Of a stretch of 40,291 nt of DNA, positions 7,777-16,612 are shown piece by piece; position 1 is the stretch's first letter; each line of letters starts with the position of its first letter. A program made the position numbers and the translations under genes. The stretch lies in NCBI RefSeq assembly GCF_900176365.1, contig NZ_FWXY01000032.1:1-40291 (forward strand), written 5' to 3'. This DNA is from Desulfocicer vacuolatum DSM 3385. GTDB taxonomy: Bacteria > Desulfobacterota > Desulfobacteria > Desulfobacterales > Desulfobacteraceae. The notes under the pieces are model-generated. The model worked only from the letters and a program-made list of their open reading frames with translations. It was not told the origin of the DNA and searched no databases.

Positions 7777-9819
7777 ATGGACAAAAACCATGCAATGATC
7801 ATATTTCAACCTTCGGGTCTCAGGGGAGAGGTGCCCCTGGGCATCTCCATCATGGAAGCCTCCAGGCAGCTGGGGGTGGATATTGAAGCCCTTTGCGGAG
7901 ACAAGCAGGTGTGCGGTAAATGCAAAGTTCGCATTGAACAGGGTGTTTTCCAGAGATTCGGCATTGAATCAAAACCCTCCCATGCAGGCCCCTGGCAGGT
8001 ATCTGAAGAAAAATACATTGCCCCGGAAGAGCGGGAAAAGGGATATCGCCTGGGATGTGCCACACGGATAAAGGGTGATCTGCTTGTGTTTGTTCCTGAA
8101 TCATCCCGGGCAGGCAAACAGGTGGTGAGCAAGGCGGCAGGCACCATACACATCACACCGGACCCTGCTGTGAAGTCATATTACATTGAACTGAAAGAAT
8201 CCACATTTGACAAACCCCTGGGCCATTTTGAACAAGTTTGTGAGGCGTTGGAAACCCAATTTGCTCTATCGTCTCTGACCATTGATGTCCATGCACTGCA
8301 ATGCCTTGGTCATGCCCTGACAAAGGGAAAATGGTGCATCACCGTCACGGTTTGGATGGACAGGGAGATCATCCGAATCAGGCCGGGAAAAGCCACAACG
8401 TCCCTTGGCCTGGCCATTGATATCGGCACCACCACCATTGCCGCATATCTGTGCGACCTCACCACCATGGATGTTCTGACAACGGTATCCGGTATCAATC
8501 CCCAATGCAAATACGGGGAGGATGTTCTCTCCAGAATCAGCTATCACATGGCCCATGCACATGGGCTTGACCGCATGCATGACGATATTATCAATACCGT
8601 TAATGGGCTGATCAGGGATGCCGTCAACGCGGTGTGCCAGGCAAAAGAAAGCGCTGATAGCCCGTCAGAGCAGCTTCCGTTGGACAGCACTGCCCTTCCC
8701 CAGAGCCCGGGTGTGGAAGATATCGAGGATATCACCATCTGCGGCAACACCACCATGCACCATATTCTTTTGAAGCTCAACCCTGAAAACCTGGGGGCCA
8801 TCCCCTTTGCCCCCACCATTAATCACAGTGTTGATATCAAGGCAAGGGATCTTGGCATCAAGATAAACCCCGGGGCATCCATTTTTCTGTTGCCCAATGT
8901 GGCGGGATTTGTGGGGGGGGACACCATGGGGGTTTTGCTGGCGCGACAGCTCCATACATCCCATGAAATTGAGCTGATTGTGGACATCGGCACCAACGGC
9001 GAACTCATCCTTGGCAATAAAGATACACTGCTTTGTTCTTCCTGTGCCACAGGGCCTGCCCTGGAGGGTGCCCAGATCGAATTTGGCATGCGGGCGGCCC
9101 CGGGGGCCATTGAACGGGTCTCCATTGATCCGGACACCTGGGAGGTGGATTACAAGGTTGTTGGCCAAAAACCCTGGAAAAGCTATTCAAAACCCCAAGA
9201 GATGCACACCAAAGGCATATGCGGGTCAGGCATTCTGGATGCCGTGGCCCGGCTTTACATGGCAGGCATCATCAGAAAGGGCGGAGCCTTTACCAAAAAA
9301 GAACAAAAATCCCCACGGCTTCGCAAACACCCGGAAACAGGAATGCCCGAATTTGTACTGGCCTGGGCCAATGAGACAAGTATCGGCAAGGATATTGTCA
9401 TCACCCAGAAGGATGTGCGCCAGGTGCAACTGGCCAAGGCAGCCATTTATACGGGCAGTAAGATCATGATGCGCAAAATGAACATTGACCGGGTGGACAA
9501 GGTGAAAATCGCCGGGGCCTTTGGCTCCCACATTGACTGTTCCCTGGCCCTGGTGCTGGGGATGTTTCCAGATTGCAAAATAGATGAAATAGAACCGGTG
9601 GGCAATGCCGCCGGGGATGGATGCCGCATGACATTGCTGAACCGTTCCCTTCGCCAAGAGGCAGATATGCTTGTTAAAAAAATGCAATATGTGGAATTAA
9701 CCCTGGAGGAAGGATTTCCCCACCATCTCATGGAGGCCACCCAGATTCCCCACATGGTGGATGCATTTCCCCATTTGCACGGGGTTGTTAATCCGGATAT
9801 TTTAAATCAAAAAAAGTAG
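7777..9819 (+). CDS. RACo-like 2Fe-2S/ASKHA protein (DUF4445, corrinoid reductive activator family)
   Basis: This 680-residue protein starts with a plant-type [2Fe-2S] ferredoxin domain (Cys40, Cys46, Cys49 and Cys94: C-x5-C-x2-C ... GCA). A linker domain follows, then an ASKHA ATPase-fold domain from about residue 205 (GLAIDIGTTTIAAYL, ICGNTTMHH, VDIGTNGELILG, CATGPALEGAQIEFG, GICGSGILD, KIAGAFGSHID). This is the layout of RACo, which uses ATP to re-reduce inactivated Co(II) corrinoid proteins. I chose ATG 7777 because the ferredoxin domain begins just after it and the longer frame runs back through the promoter and operator. No methyltransferase or corrinoid protein is in the window, so the partner is unknown. 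Its end is 12 bp from the convergent permease gene. Confidence 0.9.
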   Translation: MDKNHAMIIFQPSGLRGEVPLGISIMEASRQLGVDIEALCGDKQVCGKCKVRIEQGVFQRFGIESKPSHAGPWQVSEEKYIAPEEREKGYRLGCATRIKGDLLVFVPESSRAGKQVVSKAAGTIHITPDPAVKSYYIELKESTFDKPLGHFEQVCEALETQFALSSLTIDVHALQCLGHALTKGKWCITVTVWMDREIIRIRPGKATTSLGLAIDIGTTTIAAYLCDLTTMDVLTTVSGINPQCKYGEDVLSRISYHMAHAHGLDRMHDDIINTVNGLIRDAVNAVCQAKESADSPSEQLPLDSTALPQSPGVEDIEDITICGNTTMHHILLKLNPENLGAIPFAPTINHSVDIKARDLGIKINPGASIFLLPNVAGFVGGDTMGVLLARQLHTSHEIELIVDIGTNGELILGNKDTLLCSSCATGPALEGAQIEFGMRAAPGAIERVSIDPDTWEVDYKVVGQKPWKSYSKPQEMHTKGICGSGILDAVARLYMAGIIRKGGAFTKKEQKSPRLRKHPETGMPEFVLAWANETSIGKDIVITQKDVRQVQLAKAAIYTGSKIMMRKMNIDRVDKVKIAGAFGSHIDCSLALVLGMFPDCKIDEIEPVGNAAGDGCRMTLLNRSLRQEADMLVKKMQYVELTLEEGFPHHLMEATQIPHMVDAFPHLHGVVNPDILNQKK

Positions 9820-9831
9820 GAATAATAGGTC

Positions 9832-10725
9832 TCAGTGTACCCCCCGGGACATGCTGTTTTCCAGCCGTTCCACAACCAGGGAACACGGCAGGGTCAAGGT
9901 CAGATACAAAAGCGTTACCACAATCCAGATTTCAATGGTGTGCAATGTACCGGTCATGATTTCAATGCCCTGGAAACACAATTCCTGGATGGAAATCACC
10001 GACACAATGGAGGAATCTTTAATCAATGAAATAAACTGTCCGGCCAGGGGGGGCATGATGCGCTGGAAGGTCTGGGGCAGGATGATGTGACGCATCTGCT
10101 GATATCGTGTCAGTCCCAGGGAGTGGGACGCTTCCCACTGCCCCCGGTCAATGGATTCAATGCCGGCCCTCACAATTTCAGTGATATAAGCCCCTTCAAA
10201 AATGGCAAGGGTCATCAATGCGGCAAGAAAGGATGTCAATTGGCTTGGTTTTGCAAACAAAACGGTAATAATGTTCTGACCGGTGGGGGAAAGGGTTTCT
10301 GCCCAGTCATCAATGCCCAGGGGATATAACAGCTGATCCCCCACAAAAAAATACGCAATAAAAATGATGACCAGGGGCGGCAGATTGCGCATGGTTTCAA
10401 CATAGGTGGTGGCAAGCCATCGAAACAAGGGAATGGAGCTAGTTCTGGCAATGCCCGATACCACCCCGAAAACAGTGGCAAAAAGAATCCCCCAGATACT
10501 TAACCGAATGGTGGTGTAAAAGCCTGTCATAATGAGGCCGGAGACCCAGGAATTGCTTTCATTGTCAAACCGAAAAAGAAATTGAAAAATGGAATCCCAG
10601 GCCCAGTTGTAGTTCAACCCCACCTTTATCCGGTATGCAATAAAAAGGCAGAACAACAAGAACATCACGCTGAGCATCAAATCCGTGGGGGTGAAATATC
10701 GTTTTTTCTTCATGGGGTCAGACAT
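9832..10725 (-). CDS. Polar amino acid-type ABC transporter permease (second)
   Basis: This 297-residue inner-membrane subunit belongs to the HisM/GlnP family. It has an N-terminal transmembrane segment (LMLSVMFLLFCLFIAY), a periplasmic stretch, and a five-helix core. The ATPase-coupling EAA loop is visible as ESIDRGQWEASHSLGLTRYQ, followed by ILPQTFQRIMPPLAGQFISL. It is longer than the minimal family size because of the N-terminal extension. It is the last gene of the leftward transporter group and pairs with the permease at 13015-13857. ATG 10713 is a possible alternative start. Confidence 0.93.
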   Translation of the reverse strand: MSDPMKKKRYFTPTDLMLSVMFLLFCLFIAYRIKVGLNYNWAWDSIFQFLFRFDNESNSWVSGLIMTGFYTTIRLSIWGILFATVFGVVSGIARTSSIPLFRWLATTYVETMRNLPPLVIIFIAYFFVGDQLLYPLGIDDWAETLSPTGQNIITVLFAKPSQLTSFLAALMTLAIFEGAYITEIVRAGIESIDRGQWEASHSLGLTRYQQMRHIILPQTFQRIMPPLAGQFISLIKDSSIVSVISIQELCFQGIEIMTGTLHTIEIWIVVTLLYLTLTLPCSLVVERLENSMSRGVH

Positions 10726-10805
10726 CCTTGGCCAATGTTAAAAAAAAGATGTGGTATTTGCCGAAAATACCACATCCATGCGTCATGGGACAAACAATTG
10801 GGATC

Positions 10806-11636
10806 TTATTCCAGCAAAGAAGCCCAATCCATGCTGCGCCACCAATAATCTGCTTTTTCTTCAAGAAAACCTTCTGCCCTGACCACCTCAATCCAGTTAT
10901 TAAGGTAAGCCAGCATGTCGGGATCACCCTTTCTTACACCAATACTGATGGGTTCTTTTGTAAGGGTTCCTTCAACAAGGGCAAGGGTTTCAGGATTTTT
11001 TGCCACCAGCTGGGCAGGCTCTGGCAGGGATTGAATAATGGCTGTTGCCTTACCGTTCAAAAGCTCCTGGACCATGGAACCATTATCGGAAAACAGCCTC
11101 TTTTGGGCCTTGGGAAGGTATTTTTTGGCTGTTTCCGCCGCTGTGACGCCCACCCGGGACAATACAATGTACGCAGGATCATTTAGATCCATGGGTGTTT
11201 TAATTTTATCTTTGTAATCTTTATGGATGCACACCTGGGTGCCGGTGAAATCGTAGGGTTGGGAAAAGTTGATTTTCAATGCCCGTTGGGGCGTACCCAT
11301 CATACCTGCAATAATGATATCAAATTTGCCGGTGAGGAGTGACGGGATCAACCCCTCCCATTTGGTCGGGACAAATTCAATTTTAACACCCATGTCCTGG
11401 GCCAGCCGTTTGGCAACATCAATTTCAAAGCCCACCCATTCCCCGGTTTTACTTTGCATGGCCCAGGGTACAAAGGTGGCCATTCCCACTTTCAACTTTC
11501 CACTGCGAAGAATTTTTTCAACGGTGCTGCTCTTGGCCAGATCTTTTTGTATATTTGCAGCCAGAACCAATGGAGTGCTGATCATAAAAAACAGAAAGGT
11601 TAACGTGATAATAGTGCCGGTTAAACGAAATTTCAT
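10806..11636 (-). CDS. ABC transporter periplasmic substrate-binding protein (family 3)
   Basis: This 276-residue protein has a cleavable signal peptide (about residues 1-26, ending LVLAA) and a bacterial extracellular solute-binding protein family 3 fold. Typical features are GKLKVGMATFVPWAM near the mature start, WVGFEIDVAKRLAQDMGV, a WEGLIPSLLTGKFDIIIAGM hinge segment and DNGSMVQELLNGKATAII. It would capture a polar amino acid or related amine in the periplasm and hand it to the two permeases. Binding residues do not reveal the ligand. The start is well supported (GGAGAACAGC before ATG). Confidence 0.93.
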   Translation of the reverse strand: MKFRLTGTIITLTFLFFMISTPLVLAANIQKDLAKSSTVEKILRSGKLKVGMATFVPWAMQSKTGEWVGFEIDVAKRLAQDMGVKIEFVPTKWEGLIPSLLTGKFDIIIAGMMGTPQRALKINFSQPYDFTGTQVCIHKDYKDKIKTPMDLNDPAYIVLSRVGVTAAETAKKYLPKAQKRLFSDNGSMVQELLNGKATAIIQSLPEPAQLVAKNPETLALVEGTLTKEPISIGVRKGDPDMLAYLNNWIEVVRAEGFLEEKADYWWRSMDWASLLE

Positions 11637-11811
11637 GCTGTTCTCCAGTTTCTTAAATGTTAATCTTCAACTTTTCGCCAAGGAGTCCCTTTTTGACTCT
11701 TTGATTCAGAAAGGGCAGTTGACATTCCCATTGTCGTAAAGAACCCGTTATCACCCCCTTTTGAGGAGCCGTTTCCGGCATCCATTTTCTTTTTTGGATG
11801 ATACATCAAAG

Positions 11812-12564
11812 CTATAAAATCTGGCTTAAAAAAAGTTTTGTTCTTTCTTCCTGGGGGTTTGAGAAAAAATGGTCAGCCGTACCCCCTTCAATAATTTTTC
11901 CCTGGTCCATGAAGATCACCCAGTCGCTTACCTCCTGGGCAAACCCAAGTTCATGGGTAACACAGATCATGGTCATGCCCTCCCGGGCCAGGGTCTTCAT
12001 CACATCCAGAACCTCACCGATCATCTCCGGGTCCAGGGCGCTTGTGGCTTCATCAAACAGCATCACCTTGGGTTTCATGGCAAGGGCCCTGGCAATGGCC
12101 ACCCGCTGCTGCTGCCCCCCTGATAACTGGCCGGGATAGGCTGACACCTTGTCCTGGATGCCCACCTTTTCCAGAAGTTCCATGGAAACATCCTTTGCCA
12201 CCCCGGTGGAACTTTTGCGAACCAATTTCTGGGCCAGCATGATATTTTCCAGCACTGTCATGTGGGGAAAAAGGTTAAAGGATTGAAACACCATTCCCAT
12301 TTCCCGGCGAATCTTCAACCTGTTTTTCTTATCATGATCCAGGGGGATTCCGTCAAAAATGATTTCACCGGAATCAATCTCTTCCAGGCCGTTGAGGCAT
12401 CTTAGAAAAGTGGATTTCCCCGATCCCGAAGGGCCAATGACCACAACAACTTCAGCCCTGCGGATATTGGTGGAAAAATCACACAACGCTTTTACACCGT
12501 TTGGAAAGGTTTTACACACCTTGTCCACCGTAATGATATGGTCACCCAATTTTTTTACATTCAT
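11812..12564 (-). CDS. Polar amino acid-type ABC transporter ATP-binding protein
   Basis: This 250-residue cytoplasmic ATPase is of the GlnQ/HisP type. It has Walker [10 protein letters not shown] at 44-52, Q-loop Gln94, signature [15 protein letters not shown] from 147, Walker B VMLFDE at 167-172 and the switch His204 (VTHEL). All catalytic elements are intact. It energises import with the two neighbouring permeases and the binding protein. GAGGACATC precedes the ATG. A 450-bp repeat-filled gap separates it from the upstream permease gene, and a 175-bp gap from the binding-protein gene. Confidence 0.96.
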   Translation of the reverse strand: MNVKKLGDHIITVDKVCKTFPNGVKALCDFSTNIRRAEVVVVIGPSGSGKSTFLRCLNGLEEIDSGEIIFDGIPLDHDKKNRLKIRREMGMVFQSFNLFPHMTVLENIMLAQKLVRKSSTGVAKDVSMELLEKVGIQDKVSAYPGQLSGGQQQRVAIARALAMKPKVMLFDEATSALDPEMIGEVLDVMKTLAREGMTMICVTHELGFAQEVSDWVIFMDQGKIIEGGTADHFFSNPQEERTKLFLSQIL

Positions 12565-12791
12565 GATGTCCTCATTGGTTTTTTATCCTGATTATTGTAT
12601 CCATGGAGCACCCGGGTATTCCTTGGGTTCTACTTTACAGCCGGTAAAGCAGTGGTTTTGTTTTGTCAAAATCATCCCACCAATAAAATCAATAGGTCTG
12701 AGTCCCTTACTAAATTTTTTATATAACGGGCATCTCCTGTCGAACACAACAAATATAGGGTCGTAGACGCGGAGCCAAATGGTATTATACC

Positions 12792-12878
12792 GCCGCCCCC
12801 CCCGACGGGCAATGGGCCCGGACCGGAACTGTAGACAGCTCAATTGTCCGGTTCCTATTGCCCGTCGGGGGGGGCGGC
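12792..12878. repeat. Large GC-rich palindrome, repeat family B, copy 1
   Basis: Perfect 22-bp inverted arms (12792-12813 and 12857-12878), each containing a run of eight C or G, enclose a 43-nt loop. A diverged relative, in the opposite orientation and with the same loop motifs, lies at 39756-39841, and a fragment lies near 14464. Transcribed, it would form a very stable hairpin. It has no T-run, so it is not a classical terminator but could pause polymerase or shield mRNA ends. Confidence 0.75.
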
Positions 12879-12915
12879 TCTGCCTTAGCTTGCCTTGGAG
12901 GCGGTTTTTTCATAT

Positions 12916-12967
12916 AAACCGCCACGGGTGGACCGTATTCTGACCTCGGTCTGCCCATGGCAGTTAT
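12916..12967 (-). repeat. Dispersed C-module repeat, copy 1
   Basis: On the minus strand this reads GGGCAGACCGAGGTCAGAAT, then ACGGTCCACCCGTGGCGGTT. The pattern, an imperfect hairpin around GTCAGAAT, recurs at 25280-25334, 31273-31317, 36661-36710 and 39589-39630, always between genes. It directly adjoins palindrome B1, as another C module does near B2. Confidence 0.6.
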
Positions 12968-13014
12968 ACTTAAATTGGCAAAATTCCGCCGTAGTACTAA
13001 CAAACGGGTATAAT

Positions 13015-13857
13015 TTAATTGTAAACTTTAAACTTTCTTTCCAGCAGGGAGACTAACTGCGACAAAGCAACCGTGATAAAAAGGTATATGGCAGCTATGG
13101 TAAAATATATCTCAAAGGTTAAGAACGTTTCTGCCACAATGGCATTGGCCTGCATGGTCATCTCATAAACAGCTATGACGCTGACAAGGGAGGAATCTTT
13201 AATTAAAGAAATTGTCTGGCTGGTTAACGGGGGTAATACTCTTCTGATGGCCTGGGGAAGGATGATCTTGCGGTAGGTGTCAAACCCCGACAACCCCAGG
13301 CTGTGGGCAGCCTCCCACTGCCCCCGTGGCAAAGACACAATGCCGGATCGATAGATCTCCGATGCATAGGCCCCTTCAAACAGACTTAAAGCAAGTATGG
13401 CGGAAAACAACCGATCAATGCCCAGAACCGGGGCCACAACAAAATAAATAAAAAAAAGCTGAACAATAAGGGGGGTATTTCGGGCAAGTTCAAGATAAAT
13501 GCGGGCAAAGGCCCTGCCCACAATGGAATCAGACAACCGCAAAAGGGCCGTGAAAAGCCCGATGATGTAGGTCAGAATCATGCTGATCCAAGTGATATTC
13601 AAGGTCACTTTCAAGCCCTGAAGCAGGGGTCCTGCGGTAAAAGAGCCATCCTCCAGGGTAAATAAATACTTGGGAACCTGATACCATTGCCAGAAATACC
13701 CCTGTTCTGAAGCGCCCTTGAGGATGATATATACCACACCCGCCATTACCAGCACATAGGCAAGAATATCTTTTACAGGGATTTTTGAAAGGCTGAAAAC
13801 ACCCTTTTTTGAATCAATGATGCTTGGTTCATGGCTCTGCGGCATGGAATGGTTCAT
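13015..13857 (-). CDS. Polar amino acid-type ABC transporter permease (first)
   Basis: This 280-residue HisM/GlnP-family inner-membrane subunit has an N-terminal transmembrane segment (ILAYVLVMAGVVYIIL) and a five-helix core. The EAA coupling loop is VSLPRGQWEAAHSLGLSGFD, followed by KIILPQAIRRVLPPLTSQTI. It would form the translocation path together with the permease at 9832-10725. A good ribosome binding site (AAAGGA) precedes the ATG. It is first in the transporter group, about 180 nt downstream of the predicted promoter with the second GntR operator. Confidence 0.93.
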   Translation of the reverse strand: MNHSMPQSHEPSIIDSKKGVFSLSKIPVKDILAYVLVMAGVVYIILKGASEQGYFWQWYQVPKYLFTLEDGSFTAGPLLQGLKVTLNITWISMILTYIIGLFTALLRLSDSIVGRAFARIYLELARNTPLIVQLFFIYFVVAPVLGIDRLFSAILALSLFEGAYASEIYRSGIVSLPRGQWEAAHSLGLSGFDTYRKIILPQAIRRVLPPLTSQTISLIKDSSLVSVIAVYEMTMQANAIVAETFLTFEIYFTIAAIYLFITVALSQLVSLLERKFKVYN

Positions 13858-14043
13858 TTTTTTCCTTTTCGGAATGCATTTTTAAAAAAACTTGCCCATT
13901 TCAGTCCCCCAATCCGTTGAAAAGCAGTGTATTTTAATTTTTTACATGACCCTGACATTGCAATCCATTCCTGAGCATGGCATGAAGAATGCCGTTTTCA
14001 GGTCTTGATTGTCAATTCAAACGGATTTGTAACGGGTTCTTCT

Positions 14044-14072
14044 ATGTATATACAACCAATTGTTTTTTTCAA
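14044..14072 (-). promoter_or_regulatory. Promoter and GntR operator of the ABC transporter group (site 2)
   Basis: On the minus strand, TTGAAA (14067-14072) and TATACA (14045-14050) form a -35/-10 pair with a 16-bp spacer. The shared operator TGTATATACAA (plus strand 14045-14055) covers the -10, ideal for repression. MITE A copy 2 lies only about 15 bp upstream of the -35. Confidence 0.6.
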
Positions 14073-14087
14073 TCAAGTTATTTTTCA

Positions 14088-14271
14088 CTCAACTTTCGGT
14101 GTTCGCATTTCGTGGTGGGGGTCAGGCTTTCGTTATTGACATTATCGAGGCTTTTTTCGTTGGCAAAGGCCTTGGTCGATAACATCAATAACAAAAGCCT
14201 GACCCCGTCGGCACACTGACCCCATCGATACATTTAAAAATGCCGGCTTTGAAATGAAGCCCGAAAGTTGA
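14088..14271. mobile_element. MITE-like hairpin element, family A, copy 2
   Basis: This is nearly identical to copy 1 at 3541-3723, with the same terminal repeats CTCAACTTTCGG/CCGAAAGTTGA and the same inner palindrome. It differs by one extra G in a G-run and a few substitutions. Perfect 8-bp direct repeats ATTTTTCA flank it on both sides, showing insertion by transposition. It lies directly upstream of the transporter promoter. Confidence 0.8.
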
Positions 14272-14315
14272 ATTTTTCAATAACGGGCATCTCCTGTCAG
14301 ACACAATGAATATTG

Positions 14316-14444
14316 GGGCTTGGTCATAACGTCGGCCATTTTGTGATAAAATTTTGACGGTAAAAATTAATACTTGTAATTACAAACCCTTATAGCTAAT
14401 AAAATATTATCTCATGTATAGTGGCCCAGCTTATGATCAAGCCC
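14316..14444. mobile_element. 129-bp MITE, family E, copy 1, with perfect 8-bp target duplication
   Basis: Ends GGGCTTGGTCATAA and TTATGATCAAGCCC are 14-bp inverted repeats with one mismatch. The 8-bp sequence GAATATTG occurs immediately on both sides (14308-14315 and 14445-14452). The interior is AT-rich and non-coding. The second copy at 18734-18862 has the same length and seems to differ at one base, so both moved recently or under constraint. Eight-bp duplications with GG-starting ends suit ISL3- or IS1595-type transposases, but none is present here. Confidence 0.88.
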
Positions 14445-14499
14445 GAATATTGAGAATGCTACATGCCGCCCCCTCCGATGGGTAAAGCGCATTGCAGCC

Positions 14500-16566
14500 T
14501 CACTCCCCATCTTCCTGACGTTTGGGTTTAATTTTAACCTCCACGGATTTCATCAAAGGAAATCCGTCAATGGGATCATTACGGTCATCATGGGTAATGA
14601 GATTTACATTGCTCTCCTTCCATCCATGAGTGATCTGGGTAACACCGGGAAGGATATGGGAATGCGGCACCACGGTCACAGGAATATCCACAGACCCCAC
14701 AGAGGAGGTCACGGTGACCACATCTCCGGTATCCACCCCCAACTGCCGGGCATCATGGGGGTGCATTTCGATCTCTCCATGGGGAATGGCGGTGCGGCAC
14801 CGCTTAAAATTTCGATTTCTCCCATGACAATAAAATAACTTTCTGGCCCCTGTCACCAGAACATAGGGATATTCCGGGTTTGGATCACTCATATAGGTGG
14901 GGGCAATATATTCGGGTACATGGGAATAACCATGGCCCTTTAAATAATCAGAAACAAATTCAAATTTACCCGAAGGGGTATTAAATTTCTCTTTTTTATA
15001 CTTTTGAAAATGCCTGGATTTATATTTAAACCCTTCCGGATGGTCAAAAAGAGTCTCCACAGTGATGCCCGTGTCCTTTAAAATCCATTGATTCAACTCA
15101 TTTTCATCCTCCCAGGGAAAATAGTGTGATGCCCCCAGGCGATGTGCCAGCTTTTTCCAGAACATATAATCATAATCACATTCAGGGAAGGTCACAATTT
15201 CAGGAGAGATGCCAATGCTTTGACAAACAGGATAGGTGTGGAGTTCAGAATGCTCCAGATAGGTTGCCGCCGGCAGCACATAATGGGCAAGTTCTGCGGT
15301 TTCGGTCATGAAAAGTTCCCTTACCACAAAAAGATCCAATGCTTTCAGGGCCTGGATCACCTTCCGGCTGTTGGGATTGGTCAGGGCCGGATTTGCCCCG
15401 GTGAGCACCATTCCCTTTAACGGGTAGGGTTTTTGTGTCAAAATGGTGTCCATGGCGCTCATGGTGTGACACTCCTGGCGAAAATCATACAGCACCGGGA
15501 ATTTATCTGCCCCAATGGGCCCCAGGTGGCGCAGGGGTTTTTCATCATACAAGGTCAAACTTCTTAAAGGAATTTTTTCCGGAATAAAATTGCCCCCCTC
15601 TTCATCCAGACTTCCCAGAAGCCCGTCAAGGCAGGCAATGGCGCGCACATTATTAATGCCGTTTTCATGGTGCTCAAGGCCGTTTCCTGCATAAATACAT
15701 ACTTTGGGACGGGCATTTCCTATTTTCCGGGCAATGTCCACCACCCGCTCCGCCGGAATCCCGGTCTCTTTTTCCACCCGTTCCGGTGTGAACGCTTTTG
15801 CATGGTCTGCATAGGCATCAAAACCGTGGGTATACCCTTTGATGAACTCATGGGAAATCAGATCATCCCGGATCAGCTGCCTTGCCAGCCCCAGGGCCAA
15901 AGCACCGTCGGTGCCGGGGAGAATCTGTATAAAATCATCGGCCTGACGGGCCATGGCAGAGAGTCTGACATCAATGACAATGAGCCTGCCGCCATTTTCC
16001 CGCCCCTGCAAAATAGACTGGGTCATATTGGGATGGGCATAGGGGGGATTGCTTCCCCAGATAACGGTGCATTTGGCGTTGGCAAAATCAGGTTCTGCCC
16101 AGGTGCCGGACACCAGGGCATAACCGATCCATCTGCCCACATAGCACTGGGAATCATTGGAAAAATAATTGGGGGAGCCAATGGCATGGGCAAATCGCCG
16201 GGCCAGCTCTTCCTGGGTTAAAAACCCCACAGCTTCTCCCTTCCAGATCCCCATGGCCCTGTTACCCCAAGTCTGTTGAATTTTTTTTATTTTTTCAGCA
16301 ATTTCATCATAGGCCTGTTCAAGATCAATTTCCTGCCATTGACTGCCCACCCTTTTAAGAGGTTTTTTCAATCGATCCGGGGCATTGACAAGATCCACAC
16401 CCAGGCGCCCTTTTACACACAGCCGGCCATGGTTCCACCTGTGCTCTTTAAGGCCTGTAATATTAACCACACGCCCATTTTCCACATAAACATTAATGCC
16501 GCAATGGTTATTGCACATCCGGCACATGGATTTGTAATGCTGTTTTTTTTCCATTGCTTGTTCCAT
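14500..16566 (-). CDS. Molybdopterin oxidoreductase, DMSO-reductase superfamily catalytic subunit
   Basis: This 688-residue protein has an N-terminal [4Fe-4S] motif (Cys15, Cys18, Cys22, Cys50), then the bis-MGD-binding body and a C-terminal dinucleotide-binding domain (PEYPYVLVTGARKLFYCHGR, IEMHPHDARQLGVDTGDVV). Cys141 (NDSQCYVGR, shortly after GSPN) lies where the protein ligand of Mo or W is expected. No twin-arginine signal is present, so it should be cytoplasmic. Upstream, in the same direction, are a polyferredoxin and a FAD oxidoreductase, which probably carry electrons between it and a nicotinamide or flavin carrier. The substrate cannot be deduced; it is not a clear formate dehydrogenase, since accessory formate genes and selenocysteine are absent. 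ATG 16554 is an alternative start. Confidence 0.9.
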   Translation of the reverse strand: MEQAMEKKQHYKSMCRMCNNHCGINVYVENGRVVNITGLKEHRWNHGRLCVKGRLGVDLVNAPDRLKKPLKRVGSQWQEIDLEQAYDEIAEKIKKIQQTWGNRAMGIWKGEAVGFLTQEELARRFAHAIGSPNYFSNDSQCYVGRWIGYALVSGTWAEPDFANAKCTVIWGSNPPYAHPNMTQSILQGRENGGRLIVIDVRLSAMARQADDFIQILPGTDGALALGLARQLIRDDLISHEFIKGYTHGFDAYADHAKAFTPERVEKETGIPAERVVDIARKIGNARPKVCIYAGNGLEHHENGINNVRAIACLDGLLGSLDEEGGNFIPEKIPLRSLTLYDEKPLRHLGPIGADKFPVLYDFRQECHTMSAMDTILTQKPYPLKGMVLTGANPALTNPNSRKVIQALKALDLFVVRELFMTETAELAHYVLPAATYLEHSELHTYPVCQSIGISPEIVTFPECDYDYMFWKKLAHRLGASHYFPWEDENELNQWILKDTGITVETLFDHPEGFKYKSRHFQKYKKEKFNTPSGKFEFVSDYLKGHGYSHVPEYIAPTYMSDPNPEYPYVLVTGARKLFYCHGRNRNFKRCRTAIPHGEIEMHPHDARQLGVDTGDVVTVTSSVGSVDIPVTVVPHSHILPGVTQITHGWKESNVNLITHDDRNDPIDGFPLMKSVEVKIKPKRQEDGE

Positions 16567-16612
16567 GATTTTCCAGGAATTTTAAAACGTTATCCCACGC
16601 AGCAACGATTCC

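Larger units (their letters stand above)
12565..13014. other. Repeat-filled gap inside the ABC transporter gene group
   Basis: No credible gene lies here. The stretch holds an F-module start (12723-12760, containing ATAACGGGCATCTCCTGTC, shared with 14279), the large palindrome B1 (12792-12878) and a C module (12916-12967). An apparent leftward frame across it is made of repeat sequence. The repeats probably arrived in what was a short operon spacer and may change expression of the downstream transporter genes. Confidence 0.6.
13858..14499. other. Regulatory and nested-repeat region between ABC operon and molybdopterin gene
   Basis: From left to right this 642-bp stretch holds the transporter promoter and operator (14045-14072), MITE A copy 2 (14088-14271), an F/B-type repeat (14279-14315, resuming at 14445) and, inserted in the latter, the 129-bp MITE E copy 1 (14316-14444). 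No gene is credible here. The order shows that MITE E inserted after the F/B-type repeat was in place. Confidence 0.6.

Noticed and set aside
12785-13003. Leftward 72-codon frame between ABC transporter genes
   Set aside because: It is composed of palindrome B1 and a C-module repeat; similar peptides arise wherever these repeats occur.
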